From CAZIMM01 sp964540415 (lineage in GTDB: Bacteria; Bacillota; Clostridia; Oscillospirales; Acutalibacteraceae): a DNA stretch of 60,278 nt. Below, piece by piece: positions 15,622 to 24,016 of this stretch. The position numbers and the translations under genes are program-made. The stretch is taken from assembly GCA_964540415.1 (NCBI GenBank), contig CAZIMM010000004.1:1-60278 (forward strand), in the 5' to 3' direction. The notes beneath the pieces were generated by a model that was given only the letters and a program-made list of their open reading frames with translations, ran no database searches and was not told the DNA's origin. The stretch's first letter is position 1; every line of letters begins with the position of its first letter.

Positions 15622-16725
15622 ATGATTGGTATCGGCTTTGTCGGTGTCGGTGACATCAGCGGAATTTATCTTAAAAACATCATGGGTCTTTTCAAAGAAA
15701 TCGAAGTGGTCGGCATATGCGACCTTGTCCGCGCAAAAGCGGAGAAGGCAGCTGAAAAATACGGCATTACAAAAATTTACGACGATATGTTCGAGCTGTT
15801 CGCGGACGAGCGCGTGGACATTGTGCTGAACATAACAAGGCCTTATGAGCATTACGGCGTGACAAAGGCAGCCCTGCTCGCGGGCAAGCATGTTTATTCC
15901 GAAAAGCCTCTTGCCGCAACCTTTGAACAGGGGCTGGAGCTGACAAAGCTCGCCTCCGAAAAAGGTCTGCTGCTCGGAGGAGCACCCGACACCTTCCTGG
16001 GTGCCGGACATCAGACCTGCCGAAATCTCATTGATTCGGGTGCAATCGGCACTCCGACAGGCGCGGCGGCATCCATGGTTTGCCCCGGGCATGAGAGCTG
16101 GCATCCCGATCCCGAGTTTTATTATAAGCACGGCGGCGGCCCGATGCTGGACATGGGGCCTTACTACATCACGGCTCTCATCAATATGCTCGGAGCGGTT
16201 GAAAGCGTCACGGCGATGACCCGCGTGACCTTCCCTCAAAGAACAATAACCAGCAAGCCTCTCAACGGCACGGTTATTGACGTTGACGTGCCCACCACAA
16301 TCTGCGGAGTTATGCGCTTTGCAAGCGGTGTTATCGGCACAATCACAACCACCTTTGACATGACACCTGTCAGGAACGCGCAGCTTGAAGTTTACGGCTA
16401 CGGTGCGTCTCTTCGCTGTCCCGACCCCAACGGCTTCGGCGAGGAGGGGCAGATCACTCTTTATAAGAGGGGCAGCGAGCCGGAGAAAATCGCCAACAGG
16501 TTCGAATACCCCGAAAACAGCCGCGCTCTCGGCCTTGCGGATATGGCGAAGGCGCTTGAAACGGGCAGACCCTTCCGCGCGGACTGTTCACAGACGCTGC
16601 ACGTGCTCGAAATCATGTCCGCTTTCAACGAAAGCGCCCGTACGGGAAAAGAAATCAAGCTCACAACCTCCTTTGAAAGGAAGGCTCCGATGGCTGTGCC
16701 GTGCACAAAGGGGATACTGGATTGA
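15622..16725 (+). CDS. Gfo/Idh/MocA family NAD(P)-dependent oxidoreductase
   Basis: This 367-residue protein has an N-terminal Rossmann fold (GFVGVGDISGIYLKNI) and the typical GKHVYSEKPLA (~95) with the EKP motif. HGGGPMLDMGPYYITALINM in the C-terminal domain carries the D-G-Y type catalytic region. It probably oxidises or reduces a sugar or sugar-derived polyol. With ThuA and the flavin reductase it suggests a small carbohydrate-oxidation unit. AAGGAGAG precedes the ATG. Its stop overlaps the start of the rRNA methyltransferase gene. Confidence 0.92.
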   Translation: MIGIGFVGVGDISGIYLKNIMGLFKEIEVVGICDLVRAKAEKAAEKYGITKIYDDMFELFADERVDIVLNITRPYEHYGVTKAALLAGKHVYSEKPLAATFEQGLELTKLASEKGLLLGGAPDTFLGAGHQTCRNLIDSGAIGTPTGAAASMVCPGHESWHPDPEFYYKHGGGPMLDMGPYYITALINMLGAVESVTAMTRVTFPQRTITSKPLNGTVIDVDVPTTICGVMRFASGVIGTITTTFDMTPVRNAQLEVYGYGASLRCPDPNGFGEEGQITLYKRGSEPEKIANRFEYPENSRALGLADMAKALETGRPFRADCSQTLHVLEIMSAFNESARTGKEIKLTTSFERKAPMAVPCTKGILD

Positions 16726-18080
16726 AAAAAAACGATGTTTTGCCGCTTGAAATAACAGACTGCACACTCGACGGCAGCGGTGTCGGCAGGGCAGACGGTA
16801 TGGCGGTCTTTGTGCCGTTCACCGCCCCGGGGGACAGGCTTGACGCGCACATTCTCCGCGTCAAGAGCAACTGCGCGTTTGCAAAAATCGACGCGCTCAC
16901 CTCTCCCTCACCCCTGCGAAGCGAAAACGACTGTCCGGTTTACACGCGCTGCGGCGGCTGCCGCTTCCGGCATCTGACCTATGAGGCGGAGCTGGAAATC
17001 AAGCGCGGCGCAGTTGCTTCGGCAATGAAACGTATCGGAGGGGTTGAGGCACCGGTTGAAGAAATCGTGCCCGCACCCTCCGTCACGGCTTACCGCAACA
17101 AGGCACAGTATCCTGTCGGCAGGGACGAAAACGGCAAAACAGCCCTCGGTTTTTTTGCGGCGCGCTCCCACAGAATGACACACTGCGAAAACTGTCTGCT
17201 CCAGCCGCCCGAGTTTGAAAGAGCGGCGAAAATCTTTGCAGAATACGCCGACAAAAACGGTCTGAGCGTTTATGACGAAGCAACCGGTAAGGGGCTGCTG
17301 CGGCACTTGTTTTTGCGCCGCGCCCACTCCACCGGTGAGCTTGCGGTGTGCGCCGTCATCAACGGCAGGCGCTTTCCGAAAGAGGAGGAGCTTGCCGCCG
17401 CTCTGGTTGCGGAACTGCCGCAGATAAAGAGCGTGACGGTCAATTCCAACACAAGGGACACGAACGTTGTCCTCGGCGACAAAACACGCGTGATTTACGG
17501 CGACGGCTTTATCACGGACAGGCTGTGCGGCATGAGCTTCCGCCTTTCGGCGCACTCGTTTTATCAGGTGAACTCCGAACAGGCGGAGGTGCTTTACGGC
17601 ATTGCCTCGGATTACGCGGCTCTCACGGGCAGCGAGACCCTTCTTGACTTATATTGCGGAATCGGAACAATCGGTCTGACAATGGCAAAGCGTGCGGGCA
17701 GGCTCATCGGCGCGGAAATTGTGCCTCAGGCGGTTGAAGACGCGCGGCTCAACGCGCAAATCAACGGTGTCGGCAACGCGGAATTCATCTGCGGTGACGC
17801 TTCCGACGCCGCGGCAGAGCTGACAAAACGCGGCATCGCTCCCGATGTGATTATTCTCGACCCGCCCCGGAGGGGCTGCGCGCCGGAGCTTGTTGAAACA
17901 GCGGCGAAGCTTGCCCCGGAGCGTATTGTGTACATTTCCTGCGACCCTGCCACGCTTGCACGCGACTGCAAGCGCTTCTCCGACTGCGGCTACACGACGG
18001 TGCGTGTCAAACCGGTGGATATGTTCCCGCGCTGCGGGCATGTGGAGACGGTCGTATTGATGTCAAGGGTGCAAGACTGA
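16722..18080 (+). CDS. rlmD: 23S rRNA (uracil-C5)-methyltransferase, RlmD/RlmCD-type
   Basis: This 452-residue enzyme has an N-terminal TRAM-like domain and an iron-sulphur cluster set C71, C77 and C80 (CPVYTRCGGC), with a fourth Cys in the later HCENC segment. The SAM motif LLDLYCGIGTIGLTMAK, DPPRRGC, and the nucleophile Cys in VYISCDPATLARD follow. It converts a 23S rRNA uridine to m5U. The TTG at 16722 was chosen: AAAGGGG lies upstream and it overlaps the previous stop. The upstream GTG at 16701 lacks a clear site. Confidence 0.92.
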   Translation: MKKNDVLPLEITDCTLDGSGVGRADGMAVFVPFTAPGDRLDAHILRVKSNCAFAKIDALTSPSPLRSENDCPVYTRCGGCRFRHLTYEAELEIKRGAVASAMKRIGGVEAPVEEIVPAPSVTAYRNKAQYPVGRDENGKTALGFFAARSHRMTHCENCLLQPPEFERAAKIFAEYADKNGLSVYDEATGKGLLRHLFLRRAHSTGELAVCAVINGRRFPKEEELAAALVAELPQIKSVTVNSNTRDTNVVLGDKTRVIYGDGFITDRLCGMSFRLSAHSFYQVNSEQAEVLYGIASDYAALTGSETLLDLYCGIGTIGLTMAKRAGRLIGAEIVPQAVEDARLNAQINGVGNAEFICGDASDAAAELTKRGIAPDVIILDPPRRGCAPELVETAAKLAPERIVYISCDPATLARDCKRFSDCGYTTVRVKPVDMFPRCGHVETVVLMSRVQD

Positions 18081-18328
18081 GTGTGTTAAAAGTCCAGTAT
18101 TTAAGCGCTGTTCGGGGTTTGAGAGTGAAAATCAGATGTGGTAAAATCATAAAAATATCGGTTTAAGGAAACAAGTCAAGACCGGCATTTTTGAGTGCGA
18201 GAGAGCGATTTAGATGTCAGTGTTTGGCGAGTGGTCGATTTGGATGTTTTTGGATTTTGGCGGGGTTGTGTGGTCAGAATTAATGTTTAATAAAACGTTG
18301 CGGAAATTAAGAATAAATGAGGCGAAAT

Positions 18329-18829
18329 ATGAAGACTCTGAATGAATTAATTGAGGGGTATACGCATCATTTACAACAGGGTGAAATACAAGTTGCGTAC
18401 AAAGGAATATTAGAATTTTTAGGCAAGTTAAGAGCTGAGTTTATCAAGAAACACCCACATTACGATGTAAGCAGTATATATCAAGGTTACATGGATATGT
18501 CCTATTTTTCTTTGAGCACGAAGTCTTTAAAAGATAAAGGCTTAAAAATAGCCATTGTCTATTTACATGATAAGGGAGACTTTGAAGTATGGCTTTCTGC
18601 TCGAAACAGAGATATTGCAAAAAGCTACCTATCTTTACTTAACAGCAGCATGTCTGGTGATGTGAATCTTTTTCATGATATTAATAATCCGGACGCTATA
18701 ATTGAATGTATATTGACACCCAAACCAAATTTTGAAGATCAATCTTCGTTAATAGATACTATCAATCAAGGCGTGGAGAAATTCGTAATAGCTATAGGTG
18801 AATGCTTATCAATTCAAAATCAAGTTTGA
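18329..18829 (+). CDS. DUF7000-like hypothetical protein
   Basis: This 166-residue soluble protein has the pattern LRAEFIKKHPHYDVSSIYQG, YMDMSYFSLSTKSLKDKGLK and FEVWLSARNRDIAKSY. I associate this with the small family DUF7000, from memory. No signal or membrane segment is seen. The ATG at 18329 has GAGG six bases upstream; the in-frame ATG at 18317 does not. The gene is visibly more AT-rich than those on its left and opens the accessory stretch. Function is unknown. The 248 bp before it hold no feature I can identify. Confidence 0.7.
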   Translation: MKTLNELIEGYTHHLQQGEIQVAYKGILEFLGKLRAEFIKKHPHYDVSSIYQGYMDMSYFSLSTKSLKDKGLKIAIVYLHDKGDFEVWLSARNRDIAKSYLSLLNSSMSGDVNLFHDINNPDAIIECILTPKPNFEDQSSLIDTINQGVEKFVIAIGECLSIQNQV

Positions 18830-18844
18830 TTGGAGGTTTGACCA

Positions 18845-19237
18845 ATGAAATTAGATGGTTTTGGAATCTTCGTAAAAGACATGGCAACGATGGTTCGCTT
18901 TTATAGGGATGTTCTGAATTTTGAAATCAGGGAAGATGAAAATGCGTCGAATGTTTATTTGGTCAAGGATGGAACCTTGTTTTTGTTATACCGTCGGACA
19001 GATTTTGAAAAGATGACAAACAGAACCTTTGGATATACGAATAATATCAATGGGCATTATGAAATTGCTTTAAGCGTCGATAACTATGATGCGGTTGATT
19101 TGACATTTAAAGAAGTCGTATCCAAAGGGGCAATACCGGTTTTGGAGCCTACTACCGAGCCGTGGGGGCAGCGCACATGTTATATCTCTGATCCGGAAGG
19201 CAACCTGATTGAAATTGGTTCATTTAATAATAAATAA
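18845..19237 (+). CDS. VOC (glyoxalase/bleomycin-resistance fold) family protein
   Basis: This 130-residue protein shows paired beta-alpha-beta-beta-beta halves: FGIFVKDMATMVRFYRDVLN at the start and EPWGQRTCYISDPEGNLIEI at the end with the usual metal-binding Glu. Members include glyoxalases, dioxygenases and antibiotic-binding proteins, and the substrate cannot be read from sequence. GGAGG precedes the ATG by eight bases. It lies 15 bp after the DUF7000-like gene, probably in the same transcript. Confidence 0.9.
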   Translation: MKLDGFGIFVKDMATMVRFYRDVLNFEIREDENASNVYLVKDGTLFLLYRRTDFEKMTNRTFGYTNNINGHYEIALSVDNYDAVDLTFKEVVSKGAIPVLEPTTEPWGQRTCYISDPEGNLIEIGSFNNK

Positions 19238-19272
19238 AGCTTTGGCGAGAGAAAAAGGAGTGGAATAGCATC

Positions 19273-19897
19273 ATGCAATATACGCTGGACTTGGAACGGC
19301 TGTCTGTCCAAGAATACCAAAACACTGCTGAAGCAACAAAATCTGCTGCCGGGTCGCAGAATTCTTTGGCAAGACATTGATAAAAATTTTGCTGTATTTG
19401 AAAGCAGAGAAATTAGAAACGTCGCACATCTGAAAAAAAGCCTTTCCACTCCTACGAAAATTGCGGATATCGTAGCGGCGAGTGGTATACCTCAAGAATA
19501 TCTGGTGATTTTGAAAAGAGAAATTGGTAGTCTGGAGCAAAAGCCCGTCCCGCTTTCAGGTTTTCCCGAAATTGATTCCTCGCTTGCTACAAAGTTGAGG
19601 GGTGCCGGAGTGAAAACATCAAAAGAGTATTGGGTGACAAAACACGACTTATCGGACGAGTTGTTTTGTCTTTGTGACCTTGTTCGGATAAACGGCGTGG
19701 GTCCCGTCGCCGCAAAAGCGTTTTATGAAGCTGGATACCGGTCTGTTTCCGACGTTGCCGCATCGGACGCCACGGTTATGCTGGAGAAGGTTTCCACAGT
19801 CAACGAAGCCCAGCACTATTTCAAGGCGAAGCTGGGACAAAAAGATATGCAATTTTGTATTGATTTCGCTGTATTGCTCAATAAATATGCCGTCTGA
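19273..19897 (+). pseudogene. DUF4332-like helix-hairpin-helix protein, frameshifted
   Basis: The first frame reads MQYTLDLERLSVQEYQ and soon stops. From about 19319 the next frame continues KTLLKQQNLLPGRRILWQDI without a break to the stop at 19897. Together they give about 208 residues, with a C-terminal helix-hairpin-helix region (CDLVRINGVGPVAAKAFYEA). The break lies at an AAAA run, and removing one A restores a single frame. It may be a true pseudogene or an indel error. AAGGAG lies upstream of the ATG. Confidence 0.75.
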
Positions 19898-20091
19898 CAA
19901 TTTACAACTGTTTATGCAAATAAGCAAGGCACCCTACCAGACATCAATCTGATGCTATCGTTCCATGTGGAGACGGTATCTTTGCTCACTCGCACACAGC
20001 TTTGATTTATAAGGGCTTTCTATGTTTTCAACTCGACTCGGTTGCGTTTGAGGAAACATATCGACCGTTTTTTACCGCTGCTTTTTGACCG

Positions 20092-20175
20092 GGTTGAGTT
20101 GACAAGATGAAATGGCAAGGGTCGAGTTGACAGAATAACTATGGCAACAGTTGAGTTGATAGCATTACTGTCGAG
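20092..20175. repeat. Three degenerate ~28-bp tandem repeats
   Basis: Three successive units carry GTTGAGTTGACA or GTCGAGTTGACA (third unit GTTGAGTTGATA), the first two followed by an AT-rich segment and ATGGCAA, with starts about 28-29 bp apart. They lie in a gene-free stretch (19898-20230). Multiple subterminal repeats of this look occur at ends of IS21-like elements, so this may be a leftover transposon end. No transposase is nearby to support that. Confidence 0.5.
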
Positions 20176-20230
20176 TGAGACAAACCGGAAGTTGTCGGGC
20201 AAGATTATTTATATAATGAGAGGTTAGTAT

Positions 20231-20784
20231 ATGCCGGAAATACCTACAATAATAGGGAAAATGATTACTATTAGGAAAATAAAAAAAGAGATATTGATGA
20301 TAGGCTTGCTATAGGAAGACACCATGAATTTGTTCATATGTGTGGAGGAGAATCCTTACATACTCCCGAATTTCCAGATAGAGCAACATGGGAAAACTGG
20401 TATAAGAATAATAAAGATGCCGAGTATTCTTGGATAATTGAAAAAGCAGGGCATTGTATAGGTGCAGCAGGATTTCATCATATTTCCGTGCAGGATAATT
20501 CTGCGACTTACCGCATAGGCATTTTTGACCCAAAATTTCATTCTAACGGAATTGGTACCGAGGTTACTCAATTGCTGTTGAAATTTGGGTTTGAAACGAT
20601 GAAATGGCATAGAATTGACTTAAAAGTTTTAGATTATAACCTGAGAGGGATTCACTGCTATGAAAAATGCGGATTTAAGAAAGAAGGAAAATTGCGTGAC
20701 AGTGCTTTTATTGACGGTGAATATTATTCTGATATAATAATGAGTATACTTGATTTTGAGTATCAAAGCATGCTTATAAAATAA
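20231..20784 (+). pseudogene. GNAT (RimJ/RimL-type) N-acetyltransferase, frameshifted
   Basis: The start MPEIPTIIGKMITIRKIKKE runs into a stop. Another frame continues DIDDRLAIGRHHEFVHMCGG and on through a complete GNAT domain: WIIEKAGHCIGAAGFHHIS, YRIGIFDPKFHSNGIGTEVT (acetyl-CoA loop), HRIDLKVLDYNLRGIHCYEK. The break lies at a run of seven A near 20281; one extra A would restore about 184 residues. It may be real inactivation or an indel error. Confidence 0.8.
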
Positions 20785-20879
20785 GCATATTCTTTATCGC
20801 AACAAATTCTGATTTGACTGGCAGATAAATCGAAGCTTTTATTTATGTGTATTTGTGTTTTACGAAAGGCGATGGAAAG

Positions 20880-21371
20880 ATGGAATTGCCGAAGCGGAAG
20901 CACCCAAGGCTGAAGGAATATGATTACAGCCGGAACGGATATTATTTCATCACCGTAAATACATACAGCAACCTGCCGGTTTTGGGCAGAGTAGGGCGGG
21001 GGCTTGCTCCCGCCGAAACAAAAATCAGCCTCACGCCTATCGGCAAAGTATGCGAGGAACAGCTGTTTGAACTCGAAAAACGATATGATTATGTAAGAAT
21101 TGATAAATATGTTATCATGCCGACGCACATTCACGCCATCATTGTTCTGACATCGGAAGCGGCGGGAGCAAGCCCCCGCCCTACCCTCACGGATATAATT
21201 TGCGCATATAAATCACTAACCACACGAATATGCAATCAAACTGACAACGCAGCGGGGAGAAAAATATTTCAAACCTCATTCTATGAAAAGGTGCTCCGCA
21301 GCGAAAATGGCTACCGTGAAGCGTGGCAATACATTGACGAAAACCCGGCAAAACTGAGTCTGCAGGATTGA
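20880..21371 (+). CDS. REP-associated tyrosine transposase (IS200/Y1-type)
   Basis: This 163-residue protein shows family hallmarks: LKEYDYSRNGYYFITVNTY near the N-terminus, the HUH motif in VIMPTHIHAIIVL (~83), and the C-terminal FYEKVLRSENGYREAWQYID with a conserved Tyr. These enzymes nick single-stranded REP DNA using a catalytic Tyr. The ATG at 20880 is chosen with GGAAAG and AAGG close upstream. The coding sequence contains two inverted 24-bp REP palindromes read as GRGLAPA and AGASPRP, so part of the protein is encoded by its own presumed target. Confidence 0.88.
   Translation: MELPKRKHPRLKEYDYSRNGYYFITVNTYSNLPVLGRVGRGLAPAETKISLTPIGKVCEEQLFELEKRYDYVRIDKYVIMPTHIHAIIVLTSEAAGASPRPTLTDIICAYKSLTTRICNQTDNAAGRKIFQTSFYEKVLRSENGYREAWQYIDENPAKLSLQD
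20991..21014 (+). repeat. REP palindrome inside the transposase gene, left copy
   Basis: A 24-bp REP-like sequence (GTAGGGCGGGGGCTTGCTCC plus CGCC) able to fold on itself. It is the exact reverse complement of the copy at 21161-21184 and identical to 9995-10018. It is translated in frame as VGRGLAPA. Confidence 0.85.
21161..21184 (-). repeat. REP palindrome inside the transposase gene, right copy
   Basis: Exact reverse complement of the 20991-21014 copy, 146 bp away. It is translated as AGASPRPT. Together the two bracket the HUH-motif part of the gene. Confidence 0.85.
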
Positions 21372-21564
21372 TTAACATATCGGCAACCCGAAATTTGACA
21401 AAGCAAAATTCAGTTGAAAGTGGACAGTTGAAATTTGCACGCATAATTGTTATGGGAAATGTTCACATACCGATTGACGATATATTGACTATCGAAAGTC
21501 AATAAGCCGAAGTTTTGAATAACTGTTCCGGTGTAACACCCGAATGTGAAAAAAGGAGTCTTAC

Positions 21565-22485
21565 ATGAATATTTTCGATGAAATTTCTTCAGAAAGAAGC
21601 GAACCTATACATATTTTACACGGAACGGATTGGTGGACTGACTGTGACGACCTTGTGGCATTGCGTGTGCTTCTCAGGGCGCACAAGAAAGGACTGATTG
21701 TTCTTGAAGGAATAGGAATTAACTCTGTTATGGATTATTCTGCTCAATCTGTAGATGCTTTCGTTTTTGACGAGGGGCTTGACATCAAAATCGGTGTTGA
21801 CAAAAGCGCTTATCGTAAAGGCTTGCTGTGCCGATATCAAAAGAAGCTTGCTTCTTTTGAACATCGCATAAATACAAATGATGAGTGTGAGCAAGCATAT
21901 CTTATGTATCGGAGAATACTTGCAGAAAGTGAAAAGAAAATTGATATTACCGAAGTCGGCTTTCCGCAGATAATTCAACAGCTCATGGAAAGTAAACCGG
22001 ACAGCATTTCTCCTCTTACCGGTTTAGAACTTGTCGAGCAAAAGGTCAACAAAATCTGGATGATGGCAGGGCGCTGGGATAAACCAAAGGGCTGGGAGTA
22101 CAATATTTCAAGTTCTTCTGCGGCACGCAGGGCCGGCAATTATATTTGTAAGAATTCACCTGTACCGGTGACTTTTCTGGGCTTTGAGGTTGGCGCACGT
22201 GTTATAACAGGCAACAAGCTCAATAAGGATGATATTTTGAAAGTCGGTATGGTCGCACACGGCTCATCAAAGGGAAGAAGCTCATGGGATCCGATGACAG
22301 TGCTTCTTGCAATTATCGGTGATGCAAAGAAAGCAGGGTACACAGAGGTTTTCGGGAAAGCGAATGTCAGCGCAAGAACAGGAATGAATTCCTTTACTAA
22401 GGCTGATAACGGGCTGCACAGCTATGTTGTAAAAACACAACCCGATGAATATTATGCGAAACTTATAAATGAAATTATTGAGTAA
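21565..22485 (+). CDS. Nucleoside hydrolase-like protein
   Basis: This 306-residue protein starts with an Asp cluster, HGTDWWTDCDDLVALRVL. That resembles the calcium-binding D-x-x-x-D-D motif of inosine-uridine nucleoside hydrolases. IGINSVMDYSAQSVDAF, KIWMMAGRWDKPKGWEYNIS and a late WDPMTVLLAIIGD match the order of family regions. Members cleave N-ribosides, though many divergent ones have unknown substrates. AAAGGAG precedes the ATG. It lies in the AT-richer accessory stretch. A perfect TTGACT/AGTCAA inverted repeat (21485-21502) lies upstream and could be an operator. Confidence 0.78.
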   Translation: MNIFDEISSERSEPIHILHGTDWWTDCDDLVALRVLLRAHKKGLIVLEGIGINSVMDYSAQSVDAFVFDEGLDIKIGVDKSAYRKGLLCRYQKKLASFEHRINTNDECEQAYLMYRRILAESEKKIDITEVGFPQIIQQLMESKPDSISPLTGLELVEQKVNKIWMMAGRWDKPKGWEYNISSSSAARRAGNYICKNSPVPVTFLGFEVGARVITGNKLNKDDILKVGMVAHGSSKGRSSWDPMTVLLAIIGDAKKAGYTEVFGKANVSARTGMNSFTKADNGLHSYVVKTQPDEYYAKLINEIIE

Positions 22486-22872
22486 AGCACACGATTTGTC
22501 GAGATATATACAAACCGCAATTTGCCGAGATGAAGGCCGGCAGGAAAACCAAATTTTACTGTCAAAACAATTGGTTGATAAGTTTTCAAAACTATACCCT
22601 AAATATTCAACAGTCCTATAGGGAAAATGCAGCGATTTTAGACTGAAAACAGATGTGATATGTTATCATCTGCTGCATACATAAGAATGTTAATTATTTC
22701 TGTGTTATTGAAGCAGTGTTGAAACCGCCGCACTTCTGCTGCGGAAGTAAAATATGACCGGCGCTTTTTGCATAGGTTAACAAACGCATCAGCACAAAAC
22801 CAAATGCACTCTTTTCCCGTGGGCGGCGCAGTCTGCGCAGGCGATAACCGGGCGCATTCGGACATTAAAAAA

Positions 22873-22894
22873 CGGCGGGAGCAAGTTCCCGCCG
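22873..22894. repeat. Isolated REP palindrome
   Basis: CGGCGGGAGCAAGTTCCCGC plus CG, a near-perfect palindrome with the same core as the REPs in the transposase gene. It lies in a 502-bp gene-free stretch (22486-22987) in which I see no other feature. Confidence 0.75.
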
Positions 22895-22987
22895 AAATGT
22901 ATTTATATAACCGTTGCCGCAAAGATAATCAATGCCGCAAAGCAGGGCAAAATCAGTCCGAACAAGCCCCGACCGTTTTCGCTTCCG

Positions 22988-23929
22988 TTATGCCGAAATA
23001 ACCTTATCAGCCCATTCGAGAATATCCGAATATACTGTCTGCCTGTCAAGCTCGTTGAGAATCTCGTGGCGGTCGTCGGGATAAAGCTTCATGCTCACAT
23101 CCGTGTGTCCGCTCTTTCTCAGGTCGGTGAACACCTGCTTGACTCCCTTGCCGTAATCGCCGACAGGGTCCATTGCGCCGGAAATGAGCAGTATCGGCAA
23201 TGACGCGCTCAGGGTTTTGTACCACCGCTTGCCGGAAACCTCACGAAGCAGCGTGAACATGTCACGGTAACCCGCGGCGGTGAAAAGGAAGCCGCAGTAT
23301 TTGTCCGCAACGTAAGCGTCAACAATGCTCTCGTCTTTTGTCAGCCAGTCAAAATCCGTGCGCGCGGGCTTGAACTTTTTGTTGTATGATCCGAAGGCGA
23401 GGTCGTTGATGAACTCGCTGCGGAAAAGCTCTCCCTTGCTCTTGGCAATGGATGCCGCAAGCTGAATTGCTATGCCGGCAGCCGGATTTGCACCGGAGGT
23501 TCCGCAAAAAATCGCGCCCTTGATTGACTTGCCGTATTTTGCGGCGTAAGCCCTGGCAACAAACGAGCCCATGCTGTGGCCGAAAAAAACAACCGGTTTG
23601 TCCGGATATTTGTCACAGATTGCCCTTGTCACCTCGCGGCAGTCCTCAACAAGAACCTTCCAGCCGCCTGTCTCGCCGAAATAGCCGAGATGCTCGTCGT
23701 CCGGTGAGGACGCACCGTGGCCCATATGGTCATGCAAAACAACAACATAGCCGTTTGAGCTGATGAACGATGCAAAATCGTCATATCTCTCAATGTGCTC
23801 CGCCATGCCGTGCGTAATCTGAAAAATCCCCTTGATTTGCGCCTCAACAACAGGCACATAGACCTTTGCGTTGAGCGGCAGACCGTTCAGCGCCGACTTG
23901 ACCTCAAGCTTTTCGCAAAAAGTTTTCAT
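22988..23929 (-). CDS. Alpha/beta hydrolase, monoacylglycerol-lipase-like
   Basis: This 313-residue serine hydrolase shows GIFQITHGMAEHIERYDDFA, VVLHDHMGHGASSPDDEHLG, the nucleophile elbow FFGHSMGSFVARAYA (Ser ~113), an acid in LLISGAMDPVGDYG and the His in YPDDRHEILNE. This matches the lysophospholipase/monoacylglycerol lipase group. No signal peptide is visible, so it is likely cytoplasmic. The ATG at 23929 has GGAGG eight bases upstream; a TTG five codons earlier overlaps that site and is unlikely. It diverges from the MFS gene. Confidence 0.9.
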   Translation of the reverse strand: MKTFCEKLEVKSALNGLPLNAKVYVPVVEAQIKGIFQITHGMAEHIERYDDFASFISSNGYVVVLHDHMGHGASSPDDEHLGYFGETGGWKVLVEDCREVTRAICDKYPDKPVVFFGHSMGSFVARAYAAKYGKSIKGAIFCGTSGANPAAGIAIQLAASIAKSKGELFRSEFINDLAFGSYNKKFKPARTDFDWLTKDESIVDAYVADKYCGFLFTAAGYRDMFTLLREVSGKRWYKTLSASLPILLISGAMDPVGDYGKGVKQVFTDLRKSGHTDVSMKLYPDDRHEILNELDRQTVYSDILEWADKVISA

Positions 23930-24016
23930 CTGTTCAGCCTCCAATCAAAGATATTTTAACACATTGTTGACGTTTTAAATTTATATTATAGAATTAACGA
24001 AAAGAGTGACCTTACC

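Noticed and set aside
15349..16239. Minus-strand open frame of 296 codons opposite the ThuA and Gfo/Idh genes
   Set aside because: It is antisense to two clear families; its His/Cys-rich sequence is typical of shadow frames.
20092..20175. CRISPR-like array
   Set aside because: Only three diverged units are present, the intervening sequence is itself partly repeated, and there are no cas genes anywhere in the window.
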